DNA of 64,000 nucleotides from Legionella clemsonensis (GCF_002240035.1 NZ_CP016397.1:372001-436000), one strand, 5' to 3'. Counted from the first letter of the stretch, positions 38,277 through 48,242 are shown. Notes: generated by a model not told the origin, from the sequence alone. Translations and numbers: made by a program.

Positions 38277-39758
38277 ATGAAAAAATTCATAGGATTAGTG
38301 GTGATTCTAGCCGTTCTAGTCCTCGGTTCTTATTATGGTATGGGTTATCTTACTGAACAGAAAGTTAAAGAAAGCCTTAATTTTGTGAATCGATCAAATG
38401 GACTGGCTGCTAAGATTGTTGAATATGATCGCGGTTGGTTTACTTCTAAAGCCAAATTCGATTGGCGCGTTCATGTTCCAGAGCAGACTATTCAGAGCAA
38501 TGGCCAAACTCAAGCAATCCCAGCAAAAGATTATAAGATACTGATGCCTCTTACCATTTATCATGGCCCAGTCATATTTTCTAAGCAAGGAGTAAAATTT
38601 GGCTTAGGTTATGCTCATACCCATTTGACTATGCCTGCGGAATATGTAGAGCAATTTAATAGTTTATTTACCAATCAATCAACACAACCCAACGTGGTTA
38701 TTAACTTCTTTGTAAATTATCTTGGCAACAGCAGCATCGATATGTCTGTGCCAGCTTTCAAATTATTTGCCAAAGATGGGAATGCAACTTTTGAATGGAT
38801 GGGAATGTCCACTTCAACAAATGTCTCTTCTGATCTTGATAGAGTTGGGGGTAACATCACGATTGAAGGATTGACTTTCAGGAAAGACCAAGTTAATACA
38901 AAAATGTCTGCTGTTACCAGCGAATATAATCTCCATAGGACGGATAGAGGATTATTCCTGGGTGACGCGAGCTTATCTTTTCCATCGTTTATTGTAATGG
39001 ATAGTGATAAAAAGTTGTTTGAATTAGGACAATTTGATATTCACTCTGATTCTGGCATAGAAGATGGATTATTTAGCTCTCATGTTAAGACTTCAGTCGA
39101 GAAAATAGTAGCCAATGGTAAAACTTACGGTCCAGGAAATCTGGAAGTTGCTATCCGCAATCTTGATGCCGATGCTTTGGCAAAATTGAACCAACAAGCA
39201 CAACAAGTGCAACAGGGTACAGAAACAGAGCGCCAACGTGCAATGCTGGCCATGTTACCTGAATTACCGAAGTTATTCAGTAAAGGGGCTGAGTTCGAAA
39301 TTACTGAAATGAATTTCGTAATGCCTCAGGGGACTGTTGAAGGTAATCTGATGGTCTCTCTACCGAAAGGTGAAATGGGTAATCCATTTGAGTTAATACA
39401 AAAAATACAAGGCAATGGAAAATTAAAAATGCCAACAATAGTAGTCAAAGAGCTGGTTACTGAATCCATCAAACAAAAAATGATGGCACCTCAGCAAAAT
39501 AACCAGCAAAATGATCAGCAAAATGTTGCTCAGCAAATACAGCCCCAGAGTAATCCAGATGCTACAGCGCAAGCAGCTGCTAACTCAACGGATGTTTCTC
39601 AACAGGCTGTTGCTTTAGCTGATAAACAGCTGGCAACGTTAGTGCAAAATGGTGTATTGGCTCAACAAGGTACTGATTATGTAATTGAAGTTAGCCTTAA
39701 TCAAGGACAATTAATGATTAATGGTAAGCCTTATAGACCTGAAATGATGAAATTTTAA
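38277..39758 (+). CDS. DUF945 (YdgA-like) protein
   Basis: A 493-residue protein with an N-terminal hydrophobic anchor (about residues 4-22, LVVILAVLVLGSYYGMGYL), then a long envelope domain of beta-rich sequence. The hydrophobic start, VDYDRGWF-like VEYDRGWFTSKAKF and the late NGVLAQQGTDYVIEVSLNQGQLMING match the DUF945/YdgA family. A Gln/Asn-rich linker (QQNNQQNDQQNVAQQ) lies at about 400-420. Function is unknown, periplasmic location inferred. A hairpin (AGCCATG/CATGGCT) follows at 39784-39802. Confidence 0.88.
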   Translation: MKKFIGLVVILAVLVLGSYYGMGYLTEQKVKESLNFVNRSNGLAAKIVEYDRGWFTSKAKFDWRVHVPEQTIQSNGQTQAIPAKDYKILMPLTIYHGPVIFSKQGVKFGLGYAHTHLTMPAEYVEQFNSLFTNQSTQPNVVINFFVNYLGNSSIDMSVPAFKLFAKDGNATFEWMGMSTSTNVSSDLDRVGGNITIEGLTFRKDQVNTKMSAVTSEYNLHRTDRGLFLGDASLSFPSFIVMDSDKKLFELGQFDIHSDSGIEDGLFSSHVKTSVEKIVANGKTYGPGNLEVAIRNLDADALAKLNQQAQQVQQGTETERQRAMLAMLPELPKLFSKGAEFEITEMNFVMPQGTVEGNLMVSLPKGEMGNPFELIQKIQGNGKLKMPTIVVKELVTESIKQKMMAPQQNNQQNDQQNVAQQIQPQSNPDATAQAAANSTDVSQQAVALADKQLATLVQNGVLAQQGTDYVIEVSLNQGQLMINGKPYRPEMMKF

Positions 39759-39901
39759 TAAAGCAAAGGAAAATCATTACCTGAGCCATGTTTATCATGG
39801 CTTCTGGCTTGTTCCTGATTTTAAATCAAATTTGATTCTAGGCTTGTCAGGAATTAGTTGATTCGGTAATATGCTCGTTTTTAAAGGAGGAGTTAATAAG
39901 A

Positions 39902-40183
39902 ATGACAACAATCAGTAATGAAGCTGGGGATGCTACCATGTCACTGGCAGAGAGCGTGACTCAATCAGTGCAGAAATATTTCGCCGAGCTCAAGGGAACT
40001 GATCCTGTTGATCTGTACCAATTTGTTCTTGAAGAGATTGAAACACCATTGTTTCGTGCTGTTATGGAACATTGCAAATATAACCAATCACGTGCAGCAA
40101 TAATGCTTGGGATTAGCAGAGGAACGTTAAGAACTAAGCTACGTCGTTATTTTGACGATAAATACGTTGGTACAAGAGATTAA
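39902..40183 (+). CDS. fis: DNA-binding protein Fis
   Basis: A 93-residue nucleoid protein. The C-terminal HTH is clear: YNQSRAAIMLGISRGTLRTKLRRY, and the helix before it (LYQFVLEEIETPLFRAVMEHC) matches Fis. The N-terminal arms are less conserved. Fis shapes DNA topology and growth-phase expression; Legionella carries several Fis paralogues that repress effector genes. The usual upstream dusB is absent here. AAAGGAGGAG precedes ATG 39902. Confidence 0.95.
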   Translation: MTTISNEAGDATMSLAESVTQSVQKYFAELKGTDPVDLYQFVLEEIETPLFRAVMEHCKYNQSRAAIMLGISRGTLRTKLRRYFDDKYVGTRD

Positions 40184-40205
40184 TTTTGCTTAGAAGGCAA
40201 GAAGG

Positions 40206-40231
40206 GGGAGGATATTATCTTCCCTTTTTTT
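40206..40231 (+). terminator. Intrinsic terminator after fis
   Basis: GGGAGGA pairs with TCTTCCC (one G-T wobble) around a 5-nt loop, followed by seven T. Confidence 0.85.
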
Positions 40232-40487
40232 ATCCATGATCTCACTATTGTCTGTATTAAATAAGTTTTGCAAAAAAAACGTAGATTTTGGATTCGGTAA
40301 TTTGCAGCAAGAAGTTTAAATCTTCTAAGGTAGTTCTCAAATTAATGGGTAAGTATTTTTTGTGTTCATGTAGGTGAAGTGATTTTTTGAGGTTACGAGT
40401 GAGTTCTTGTTGGGTCGAAACGACACACCCTACAATTTTTTGATTGGATGTTAGCCTTACCGACTGCTGGATTGAAAAACCCAGCGG
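40232..40487. other. Intergenic region between fis and prs
   Basis: About 250 nt between convergent genes with no coding sequence I can support. A short CTGCTGG/CCAGCGG-type repeat near 40464-40486 could end prs transcription, but no T-tract follows it. Confidence 0.4.
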
Positions 40488-41435
40488 TTATTCGGCAAAC
40501 ATAGAGCTGACAGATTCTTCAACATTGACACGCTTTATTGCTTGCGCCAACATATCAGCAAGACTCACCACTCTAATTTTCTTACAGCATTTTGCTGCGT
40601 CTGAGAGAGGAATCGTATCAGTGACGACTACCTCATCCAATGAAGAGTTGGTAATGTTGTCTACAGCAGGACCAGATAAAACGGGATGAGTAATATAGGC
40701 ACGAACACTGCTGGCCCCATTTTGTTTCAATTGATAGGCTGCTGAACATAGTGTTCCTGCAGTATCAACAATGTCGTCAATGATTATACAATGTCTGCCA
40801 GTAGGCTCACCAATAATATGCATTACTTCTGATTTATTGGGGCCACTGCGTCTTTTATCGATGATAGACAAATCGGCATCATTAAGTTGTTTGGCCATGG
40901 CTCTGGCACGTACGACTCCACCGACATCGGGTGAAACAACCATTAGATTGCAAAGGTTTTGTTGCTTTATATCTTCTAGCAGGATTGGTGTTGAGTAGAC
41001 GTTATCAACAGGCATATAGAAAAAACCCTGAATTTGGTCGGCATGCAAATCGACAGTAAGAACACGACAAATTCCGACAGAAGCCATCATGTCTGCAACC
41101 ACTTTGGCGGTAATAGGAACACGAGCTGAACGCACACGTCGATCTTGACGGGCATAGCCGAAATAGGGAACTACGGCTGTTATGCGTCCCGCAGATGAAC
41201 GTCTCAGAGCATCAGCCATAATCATCAGTTCCATTAGGTTATTATTGGCTGGTGAGCAGGTAGACTGAATAATGAAAACATCGCGACCACGAACATTTTC
41301 AAGTATTTCAACCATGGTTTCACCATCACTAAAAGTGCCTACGGACGCTTGACCGATAGGAATCTGTAAGTGTGAAGCTATTTTAAGGGCCAGCTCTGGA
41401 TTAGCATTGCCGGTAAAGATCATCATTGTCGACAT
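40488..41435 (-). CDS. prs: Ribose-phosphate pyrophosphokinase
   Basis: Prs makes PRPP from ribose 5-phosphate and ATP for nucleotides, His and Trp. The 315-residue protein has [41 protein letters not shown], the [11 protein letters not shown] stretch, and the PRPP-binding [12 protein letters not shown]. The start is ATG 41435, since TTG 41441 is in frame but AAAGG suits the ATG. In Gammaproteobacteria prs usually follows lolB-ispE; here a tRNA gene lies between lolB and prs and ispE is missing. Confidence 0.97.
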   Translation of the reverse strand: MSTMMIFTGNANPELALKIASHLQIPIGQASVGTFSDGETMVEILENVRGRDVFIIQSTCSPANNNLMELMIMADALRRSSAGRITAVVPYFGYARQDRRVRSARVPITAKVVADMMASVGICRVLTVDLHADQIQGFFYMPVDNVYSTPILLEDIKQQNLCNLMVVSPDVGGVVRARAMAKQLNDADLSIIDKRRSGPNKSEVMHIIGEPTGRHCIIIDDIVDTAGTLCSAAYQLKQNGASSVRAYITHPVLSGPAVDNITNSSLDEVVVTDTIPLSDAAKCCKKIRVVSLADMLAQAIKRVNVEESVSSMFAE

Positions 41436-41583
41436 GTGCAAAAAACCTTTGATTTAGTTAATCAGGTAACTTAAACACATAGCAGAAGACAGCCAGAAAG
41501 ATATAGTTATTATTTGAGCGATCCGGTGAACGCATCCTTCCCGGGTATCTTCTGCCGTCTGTTTACTTGAATCAACAAGATTG

Positions 41584-41658
41584 TGGCTGGGGTGCTAGGA
41601 TTCGAACCTAGGTATGCAGGGATCAAAACCCTGTGCCTTACCGCTTGGCGACACCCCA
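41584..41658 (-). tRNA. tRNA-Gln (TTG)
   Basis: On the minus strand a 75-nt cloverleaf begins TGGGGTGTCGCCAAGC and ends CACCCCAGCCA, giving a 7-bp acceptor stem with encoded CCA. The anticodon stem CAGGG/CCCTG encloses TTTTGAT, so the anticodon is TTG (decodes CAA and perhaps CAG). The T-arm has the expected GGTTCGAATCC. It lies between lolB and prs. Confidence 0.95.
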
Positions 41659-41822
41659 ATAAGTTGTAGATTCTTCTTAATCGTCCTTGAACATGCATTG
41701 CTGCAAACGTGCGTATTGTGCAAACTATTTAAGGTCTTGTCAAACAATTTTTGCTGGATTGTTTCAAGTCGAATTCTTAAAATCGTGAACAACATGCCCT
41801 AATATAGAAGTTTCCCAATTGA

Positions 41823-41856
41823 AATATCCAGGCCTGAAATTCAGTGCCTGGATATT
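41823..41856 (-). terminator. Hairpin terminator after lolB
   Basis: An 11-bp perfect stem AATATCCAGGC/GCCTGGATATT, with CTGAA/TTCAG able to extend it inside the loop. It ends close to the lolB stop. The T-run on the minus strand is weak. Confidence 0.55.
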
Positions 41857-41870
41857 ATTTAAAGATAAGC

Positions 41871-42656
41871 TTAGATCCTCCAGCGCTTAATGACAAGTTT
41901 TATAAATACCCCATTTCCTTGTAATCGAATTACACTGGGAAGTACAGCTTTTCCCACGGAAGTGTACTGGCCATAATCAATGACATATCCACTTTGTTTT
42001 AAAACCAGAAGATGATTGGCGGAATCACGTTTTGCAGATTGCACATGACCTGGTGCTGGCAAACCCCTAACCCAATAGTAAAGATTATTGACAGGCAAAC
42101 GAATCCCTGTTTGCCGTTTTAGCAATTCCTCAGCATTTGAAGAAGAAGCCGTTTTAGGACCATCATGCAGAGTGACAAGTCCCCCTTTTTTGTTAATTAA
42201 AACCGTCCCACTTCCTAAAGGACCAAATAAACGAATTTGATAGTGACTCATTCCTCGCTGTAGCCAATTCACAGAGGCATTCCACCCCTTACTTTTACTA
42301 CGAGCTGCCATTGCACCTGAAATTTCCCAGGAAGTAATGGCGCTAGCAGAGGACGTGGCAGCTATTTTTGCAGTTTCTGCTGGAGAAACATTCGCTTCTG
42401 CGGCAGTTTTTGTAGCTTTTTTCTGATTATTATCTAGCTTTTCAGTATTTGCTGTCGTTGATACAGGATCTGTTGCTGGCGTAGATGCTAGTACGTTTGT
42501 CTCTGCTTTAGCTGCTCTCTTAGGGATATCATTTGTCTCTGCTTTAGCCGCTATCCTAGGGGTATAATAAGAAGACGTAGCATCCACCGTAGTGGGACGA
42601 GGGGTACAGGCAGCTAACAGAATTGAGCCCAATAAAGTTAATTTGATAGCATTCAT
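41871..42656 (-). CDS. lolB: Outer-membrane lipoprotein LolB with a long linker
   Basis: LolB accepts lipoproteins from LolA and inserts them into the outer membrane. The 261-residue protein has a lipobox LLAAC with the lipidated Cys at residue 17, and the LolB fold from about residue 110 (WEISGAMAARSKSKGW, ASVNWLQRG, LFGPLGSGTVLI, YYWVRGLPAPG). Between them lies an atypical Ala/Thr/Lys-rich linker of about 90 residues with two AAKAETN units at 36-42 and 48-54. LolB is normally near 200 residues, so the linker is an addition. The usual downstream neighbour ispE is not present. Confidence 0.9.
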   Translation of the reverse strand: MNAIKLTLLGSILLAACTPRPTTVDATSSYYTPRIAAKAETNDIPKRAAKAETNVLASTPATDPVSTTANTEKLDNNQKKATKTAAEANVSPAETAKIAATSSASAITSWEISGAMAARSKSKGWNASVNWLQRGMSHYQIRLFGPLGSGTVLINKKGGLVTLHDGPKTASSSNAEELLKRQTGIRLPVNNLYYWVRGLPAPGHVQSAKRDSANHLLVLKQSGYVIDYGQYTSVGKAVLPSVIRLQGNGVFIKLVIKRWRI

Positions 42657-42810
42657 TGCATCTCCTAATTCCGTTTTCCGTGGGTATCAGATCTTATGAT
42701 AGCCTGCAAGTTAAAAAATTTCCTTTGAAAAGCTAAGAATTTATTCTGGCAATAGTTTTTCGCCGCGCAATACGATAGACTGCCATAAGTTACATCCCCT
42801 ATGGTATATT

Positions 42811-43287
42811 ATGAAACATAAAGCAGTCTATCCCGGCACTTTTGATCCTGTTACTAACGGTCATATCGACATCATTACAAGGGCTGCAAAAATATTTCCC
42901 GAGTTAGTGGTTGCTGTAGCAAGTAACGAGACTAAGCGTCCCTATTTTCCTCTTGAAACAAGAATAGCCTTCATCAAGGAAGCTTTGGGAAATTTGCCGG
43001 GTGTTGAAGTGATAGGCTTTGACTGCTTGTTAATTGATTTTGTGCAGGAGCAAAAAGCCGGTATTATTTTACGTGGATTACGTGCTGTGAATGATTTTGA
43101 ATATGAATTTCAATTGGCAGGGATGAATCGAAAACTCTCAAAGGATATTGAGACTCTGTTTCTTACTCCCTCTGAGCATGTCCTGTTTATCTCCTCAACC
43201 TTAGTTCGAGAAATTGCTCAGCTTGGCGGGGATGTATCGCAATTTGTACCCTCCTCTGTTGAGAGAGCATTTCATCAGAGAAATTAA
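42811..43287 (+). CDS. coaD: Phosphopantetheine adenylyltransferase
   Basis: CoaD forms dephospho-CoA, the penultimate step of CoA synthesis, thus continuing the pathway that panBC begin. The 158-residue protein has [16 protein letters not shown] with the HxGH-like [20 protein letters not shown], and the [17 protein letters not shown] motif. It ends 4 nt before ggt, so they probably share a transcript. The ATG at 42811 has no strong ribosome-binding site. Confidence 0.97.
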   Translation: MKHKAVYPGTFDPVTNGHIDIITRAAKIFPELVVAVASNETKRPYFPLETRIAFIKEALGNLPGVEVIGFDCLLIDFVQEQKAGIILRGLRAVNDFEYEFQLAGMNRKLSKDIETLFLTPSEHVLFISSTLVREIAQLGGDVSQFVPSSVERAFHQRN

Positions 43288-43291
43288 CTTT

Positions 43292-45004
43292 ATGAAAGTG
43301 CATCAGATTTTACTGCTCATACTAATAATAACGGGTACAGTAAATGCTGCACAATACGCGTCTACGCCTTCAGCTTATGCCGTTGCAAGTGCCCATCCAC
43401 TGGCTACCAATGCCGGTTTGGAAATTCTTGCTGCTGGTGGCAATGCTTTTGATGCTGCAATTGCAGTTGCAGCTGCTTTATCTGTGGTAGCCCCTTATCA
43501 TTCAGGTTTGGGTGGGGGCGGATTTTGGTTGTTGTACGAAGAGAAAAATAAAAAAAATAGTTTTATAGATAGTCGTGAAACAGCCCCTTTAGCAGCCCAT
43601 AAAGATATGTTTCTTGATGCAGGGGGTAAACCAGTACCTGGTTTATCTCTTAATGGCGGACTGGCTGCTGCCATACCAGGAGAACCAGCTGCTTTAGTCT
43701 ATATTGCTGAGCATTTTGGCCGTTTTCCTTTATCCAAATCATTGGCTCCTGCTATTCGTCTTGCCGAAGAAGGCTTTGCGGTTGATTATCAATTCAATTA
43801 TTTCTCAACCATGGCAGATCGTTTACAAATGCTGCGTCATTTTCCCGATACTGCGGCTGTTTTTTTGCATAATAATCAACCGTATCAATTGGGCGAGCAG
43901 TTGAAACAACCTGATTTAGCCAAAACTCTGCGGGTATTGGCCAATAAGGGGCATGATGGTTTTTATCGTGGACAAGTGGCTGAGCAGTTAGTGAAAGCAG
44001 TACGTGCTGCTGGAGGAGTTTGGACTCTGGATGATTTAGCTAACTATCAAATAAAAGTTCGTGAACCCTTGCAAAGTGCTTATCATAACATGCTCATTAT
44101 TACCGCACCACCCCCTTCTGCAGGGGGGGTAGCATTAATTACGATGTTAAATATTTTATCAGATTACTCTTTACAGACATTATCAAAAGTGCAATGGGTG
44201 CATTATGTGACAGAAGCCATGCGACTTTCATTTTGGCAGCGTGAGCAGGCACTAGCGGATCCCGATTTTGTTAAAGTACCGCTTGACAAGTTGTTGTCTG
44301 CAGAAAATGCCAAACAGTTGCGCACTTTGATTTTTAGAGATAAAGCAACGCCCAGTGAGCGTTTTCAGGAAAAAATAGAATCTACAGACAAAAAACATAC
44401 TACGCATATTTCAATCTTAGACCGGGAAGGTAATCGGGTTGCTGCAACACTTACGGTAAATTTTATTTTCGGCTCCAGTGTGGTTGCTGGTGGTACTGGT
44501 GTATTACTCAATGACGAAATGGATGATTTCTCAATTAAGCCTGGTTCAAGGAATATTTTCGGCATTGTTGGCAGTGAAAAAAATAGTATTGCTCCAGGTA
44601 AAAGGCCGGTTTCCAGCATGACGCCCACGTTTCTTGAAATGCCGGGTCGCGTTGCAATTGTTGGGACACCTGGAGGAAGTCGTATTCCCACAATGGTTCT
44701 ATTAGCATCTTTGGTATTTTATAATTATCAAGGTGCTATATCGATGGTTTCCGCCATGCGCTTTCATCATCAATATTTGCCAGACTGGCTGCAATTTGAG
44801 CCGGAAACTTTTTCTCCTCAGTTGCAGATTGACCTGAAAAAAATGGGATATAAATTAATGGCGTTAAAGCAGTATTATGGTGATATGCAGGCGATTACTT
44901 GGGATAAAGAGACCAATTTGATTACTGCAGCCTCCGATCCCAGGCATATAGGTCTGGCGGCTGTTATCACCGCAGAGCCTCAAGGTTACGGGTTTAAGCA
45001 TTAA
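43292..45004 (+). CDS. ggt: Gamma-glutamyltransferase, periplasmic
   Basis: Ggt cleaves or transfers the gamma-glutamyl group of glutathione. The 570-residue precursor has a signal peptide (MKVHQILLLILIITGTVNA), the N-terminal LEILAAGGNAFDAAIAVAA and HSGLGGGGF, and the autocleavage/nucleophile Thr in HTTHIS at about residue 370 with FIFGSSVVAGGTG and MDDFSIKPG following. Self-processing into two subunits is expected. ATG 43292 is chosen over ATG 43214, which lies inside coaD. The stop overlaps that of plsC by 3 to 4 nt. Confidence 0.93.
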   Translation: MKVHQILLLILIITGTVNAAQYASTPSAYAVASAHPLATNAGLEILAAGGNAFDAAIAVAAALSVVAPYHSGLGGGGFWLLYEEKNKKNSFIDSRETAPLAAHKDMFLDAGGKPVPGLSLNGGLAAAIPGEPAALVYIAEHFGRFPLSKSLAPAIRLAEEGFAVDYQFNYFSTMADRLQMLRHFPDTAAVFLHNNQPYQLGEQLKQPDLAKTLRVLANKGHDGFYRGQVAEQLVKAVRAAGGVWTLDDLANYQIKVREPLQSAYHNMLIITAPPPSAGGVALITMLNILSDYSLQTLSKVQWVHYVTEAMRLSFWQREQALADPDFVKVPLDKLLSAENAKQLRTLIFRDKATPSERFQEKIESTDKKHTTHISILDREGNRVAATLTVNFIFGSSVVAGGTGVLLNDEMDDFSIKPGSRNIFGIVGSEKNSIAPGKRPVSSMTPTFLEMPGRVAIVGTPGGSRIPTMVLLASLVFYNYQGAISMVSAMRFHHQYLPDWLQFEPETFSPQLQIDLKKMGYKLMALKQYYGDMQAITWDKETNLITAASDPRHIGLAAVITAEPQGYGFKH

Positions 45005-45738
45005 CTCTCTGATTCACCAACTAATTCTTTGATGGAGTCATGCACTCGATTTACCAGTTCATCTTTATTTTCAATAGTATACTGTGAGGCATCAATTGGC
45101 TTCCCAATGTGCACTTCGGCGGTTTGATTAATATTAATTTGGGTGGTTTTTGCTGGCAAAATATCATAAGCACCACGAATGCCAATAGGGATAATGATTG
45201 CTTTGGCTTCAATTGCCGTAATAAATGCTCCTTTTTTAAAAGTAGCAAGCCTGCCACTTCTGGAGCGAGTTCCTTCAGGAGCGATCCACATAACAATACC
45301 ACTTTCTAGCAGCTTGCGCACAGCTTCCAAATCCTTAATGGCTTGGTGCCTATTTTTTCGATCGATGAAAGGAAACTCAGCTGCCATCATGCCTTTACCC
45401 ATAATAGGAATTTTTGATAATTCTTTTTTTGCCAACATACGAATGGAATGATTGGGAAAGGCTTTAAAGCTAAGGGGAATATCATACAAGCTACTGTGAT
45501 TACACATAATAATGGTTGCTTCGCCCTGTTTGGGCTCTACACTATAAGGATTAATTACTTTGCATTTTACGCCCACTAAATTCAGTAAATTATCAGTCCA
45601 CTGGTGAATTGTCTTATCAACCCAGGCTCGACTTGTGCTACCTGTAAAATGTTTGATAATAGATTTTAAACAGGCACTCGCAGTGTAGAGAACTGACAAA
45701 AAAATTATCCATTGAGTGCGAAGTTTGCTAATTTTCAT
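45001..45738 (-). CDS. 1-acylglycerol-3-phosphate acyltransferase (PlsC family)
   Basis: A 245-residue membrane-associated acyltransferase for phosphatidic acid synthesis. The HX4D motif is NHSSLYD, block II FPFIDRKNRHQA and block III APEGTRSRSG. A hydrophobic N-terminal segment is present (WIIFLSVLYTASACL). The family includes several paralogues with different acyl or lyso-lipid substrates, so the symbol plsC is left open. It converges on ggt. Confidence 0.9.
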   Translation of the reverse strand: MKISKLRTQWIIFLSVLYTASACLKSIIKHFTGSTSRAWVDKTIHQWTDNLLNLVGVKCKVINPYSVEPKQGEATIIMCNHSSLYDIPLSFKAFPNHSIRMLAKKELSKIPIMGKGMMAAEFPFIDRKNRHQAIKDLEAVRKLLESGIVMWIAPEGTRSRSGRLATFKKGAFITAIEAKAIIIPIGIRGAYDILPAKTTQININQTAEVHIGKPIDASQYTIENKDELVNRVHDSIKELVGESES

Positions 45739-45822
45739 AAAACTTAAACTTAAGAAATAAAGGGTGTGGGGTAGATGATACTGTATGTTTGCTTGCTTTC
45801 ACAGTAGGTGACTCATGCCGAA

Positions 45823-46647
45823 TTAAGGTGTTATCAAGGGCTGACAGCAAGGGCAAAAGGTGGAGTTTCGTCCACCTACAGTTATAGCTTGTATGGGGTG
45901 ATGGCATTGGAAGCAAGCTTGATTGTTCCTGCCGTACACTTGAAGATGATGGGAAAAGTACCCGGGTTTTCCGTTACTAGAAAAGAAATCACGTAAAGTC
46001 GTTCCGCCTGCATCAATGGCTTGTTGTAATATCAGCTTAATCGACGCTATTAGCTTCGCAAGTTGATTTTCAGAAAGAAGTCTGGCAGGAGTTTGGGGAT
46101 GAATTCCTGCTAGGAAAAGGCTTTCTGTCGCATAAATATTACCAAGACCTACAACGATTTCATTACACATGATCAATGCCTTAATCGCTTGCCGTTTATT
46201 TGCAGCGCGCTGGCTTAAATAACTTAGACTGAAATCGTCGGAGAGTGGTTCTGGCCCCAAATGGGCGAATAGAGGGTGTTTTTCTGGCGTCTCAGTTGTG
46301 TAAAGCCAAAAACCAAAGCGACGTGGATCATTATAACGTAATACATAGTCTTCATTGAGAATCATGTCGATATGATCATGCTTTTTAACAGGCAGGTCAG
46401 ACCCTATCAAACGCAAATGACCTGACATCCCTAAATGAACAATAAGGTATCCTTGCGTTAAATGGATTAACAAATATTTGGCGCGACGTGTGACTGCCTG
46501 TATTTGTTGTCCATAGCAAAGTTCATGCAGTGGGGGTACTGTAAAGCGAAGTTTGGATTGTCTTACATGAATGGCTGTTATAATTTTATTCACCAAAAAT
46601 GGACTTATACCAAGTCTGGTGGTTTCGACTTCGGGTAGCTCAGGCAT
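45823..46647 (-). CDS. mutM: Formamidopyrimidine-DNA glycosylase
   Basis: MutM removes 8-oxoguanine and related lesions. The 274-residue protein begins PELPEVETTRLG with the catalytic Pro, has the Lys in KYLLI, the helix-two-turn-helix VVGLGNIYATESLFLAGIHP, and a zinc finger CFQCHHPIQAI with CPCC near the C-terminus. It directly follows a small membrane-protein gene, whose stop overlaps its start by 1 nt, and shares a strand with plsC. Confidence 0.97.
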   Translation of the reverse strand: MPELPEVETTRLGISPFLVNKIITAIHVRQSKLRFTVPPLHELCYGQQIQAVTRRAKYLLIHLTQGYLIVHLGMSGHLRLIGSDLPVKKHDHIDMILNEDYVLRYNDPRRFGFWLYTTETPEKHPLFAHLGPEPLSDDFSLSYLSQRAANKRQAIKALIMCNEIVVGLGNIYATESLFLAGIHPQTPARLLSENQLAKLIASIKLILQQAIDAGGTTLRDFFSSNGKPGYFSHHLQVYGRNNQACFQCHHPIQAITVGGRNSTFCPCCQPLITP

Positions 46648-46880
46648 TAATCTTTGTCATTATGTTCAATAACTCGTCCTTTCGCTGGATTCTCAATTTT
46701 CTTACTTGAAAATAAAAGTCTTTTTATAAAAAAAACCACCCAGAGAATAGCTCCTATAATTAAGCCCCATACGAGGACGTATGAAAACAGAATAAATAAA
46801 CCAATTACCAAGGCTATAGCAATACCTGCAATCAGAAAAGGAACAAGTTGTTGTATGAAATGCTCAATTTTGTCGTTCAT
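46647..46880 (-). CDS. Small two-helix membrane protein
   Basis: A 77-residue protein of unknown function. Two hydrophobic helices (LVPFLIAGIAIALVIGLFIL and YVLVWGLIIGAILWVVFFI) are followed by a short basic and polar tail. Its stop overlaps the mutM start, so it is probably co-transcribed with it. Confidence 0.7.
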   Translation of the reverse strand: MNDKIEHFIQQLVPFLIAGIAIALVIGLFILFSYVLVWGLIIGAILWVVFFIKRLLFSSKKIENPAKGRVIEHNDKD

Positions 46881-47057
46881 GAATTAGTCCCTACTAAAGG
46901 AAAAGGGGGTTATCTCTCTTTGCCTATTTGAAATTATCGTTCACAAGTGCATAGGATGCAATGCGAATTGTGCAATTTGTGATATCATTAGGAATTAGTA
47001 CTATAGTGAAAGTAAGCTTTAATGCTGTAGAAGATTCTATTTTAGTGGAGTAACCCT

Positions 47058-48242
47058 ATGATTTATGGCGTTTTGAACCTGTCGTTTTGGGGGTATGTAT
47101 TAGCAACTGTCATTCTCACGCAAATAACGATTGCTGCTGTTACTATTTATCTTCATCGCCACCAAACGCATCGCGCATTGACCTTACATCCCATCGTAAG
47201 TCATTTTTTTCGCTTCTGGCTATGGTTAACTACAGGTATGGTTACCGCTCAGTGGGTGGCAATTCATCGCAAACACCATGCCACAACAGATATTGAAGGC
47301 GATCCACACAGTCCTAAGGTATTAGGATTGAAAAAAGTATTCTGGCAAGGCGCTGAATTGTATAAAGAAGCCTCCAAAGATAAAGAAATGATTGCCAAGT
47401 ATTCCCATGGCACCCCAAATGATTGGATTGAGCGGAATTTATATTCACGCCATTCATCAAAGGGTATTTTGCTAATGTTTTTAGCTGATTTGTTTCTCTT
47501 TGGTCTGCCAGGCATAACGGTGTGGGCGCTGCAAATGATGTGGATTCCGCTTCATGCAGCTGGTGTTGTTAATGGTATCGGCCATTACTGGGGCTATAGA
47601 AACTTTGAATGCCCTGATGCTGCCACTAATATTTTTCCATTTGGTTTTTGGATTGGTGGTGAGGAGTTACATAATAATCACCACACGTTTGCGTCCTCTG
47701 CTAAATTTTCTGTTAAGTGGTGGGAGTTTGATATTGGTTGGTTATATATTCGCTGTCTGTGTTTTTTAAGACTTGCTAAGGTTAAGAAATTACCACCGAA
47801 ACTTGCCAGAGAAGAAGGAAAGCTTCACGTTGATCTTGACACAGTCAAAGCAGTAGTTAGCAACCGTTTTCAGGTGATGTCACAGTACTACAAGCGGGTG
47901 GTTCGTCCTATTCTCAAAGATGAAAAACGGAGTATAGCACAGACAGCCGATAAACACCTTTTTCAGCGGGCGGGTCGTTTATTACGTCTGCAGGACGGCT
48001 TGCTATCACCTCGTGCCAAAACACGATTACAGGCTTTGCTAACAAGTCGTGAACAACTCCTGGTGGTGTACAATTTTCGTCAATCGTTACAAAACATTTG
48101 GCTCAAAACAGCCAGCTCACAAAAAGAATTGGTTGAGGCGCTGCAACAATGGTGTAAACAGGCTGAAGAATCAGGCTTGGAAGTATTGCATCAGTTTGCT
48201 CAACAAATCAAAGGATATGTACCTCATCCTGTTAAAGTTTAA
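47058..48242 (+). CDS. Fatty-acid delta-9 desaturase-like protein
   Basis: A membrane di-iron acyl desaturase of 394 residues. The three His boxes are HRHQTHRAL, HRKHH and HNNHH, with further His in IGHYWGYRNF and four hydrophobic segments before them. It introduces a double bond in acyl-CoA or acyl lipid chains and so alters membrane fluidity. A polar, helical tail of about 130 residues follows after residue 260, longer than a minimal desaturase. TGGAGTAAC precedes the ATG. It stands alone, ended by a clear terminator. Confidence 0.92.
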   Translation: MIYGVLNLSFWGYVLATVILTQITIAAVTIYLHRHQTHRALTLHPIVSHFFRFWLWLTTGMVTAQWVAIHRKHHATTDIEGDPHSPKVLGLKKVFWQGAELYKEASKDKEMIAKYSHGTPNDWIERNLYSRHSSKGILLMFLADLFLFGLPGITVWALQMMWIPLHAAGVVNGIGHYWGYRNFECPDAATNIFPFGFWIGGEELHNNHHTFASSAKFSVKWWEFDIGWLYIRCLCFLRLAKVKKLPPKLAREEGKLHVDLDTVKAVVSNRFQVMSQYYKRVVRPILKDEKRSIAQTADKHLFQRAGRLLRLQDGLLSPRAKTRLQALLTSREQLLVVYNFRQSLQNIWLKTASSQKELVEALQQWCKQAEESGLEVLHQFAQQIKGYVPHPVKV

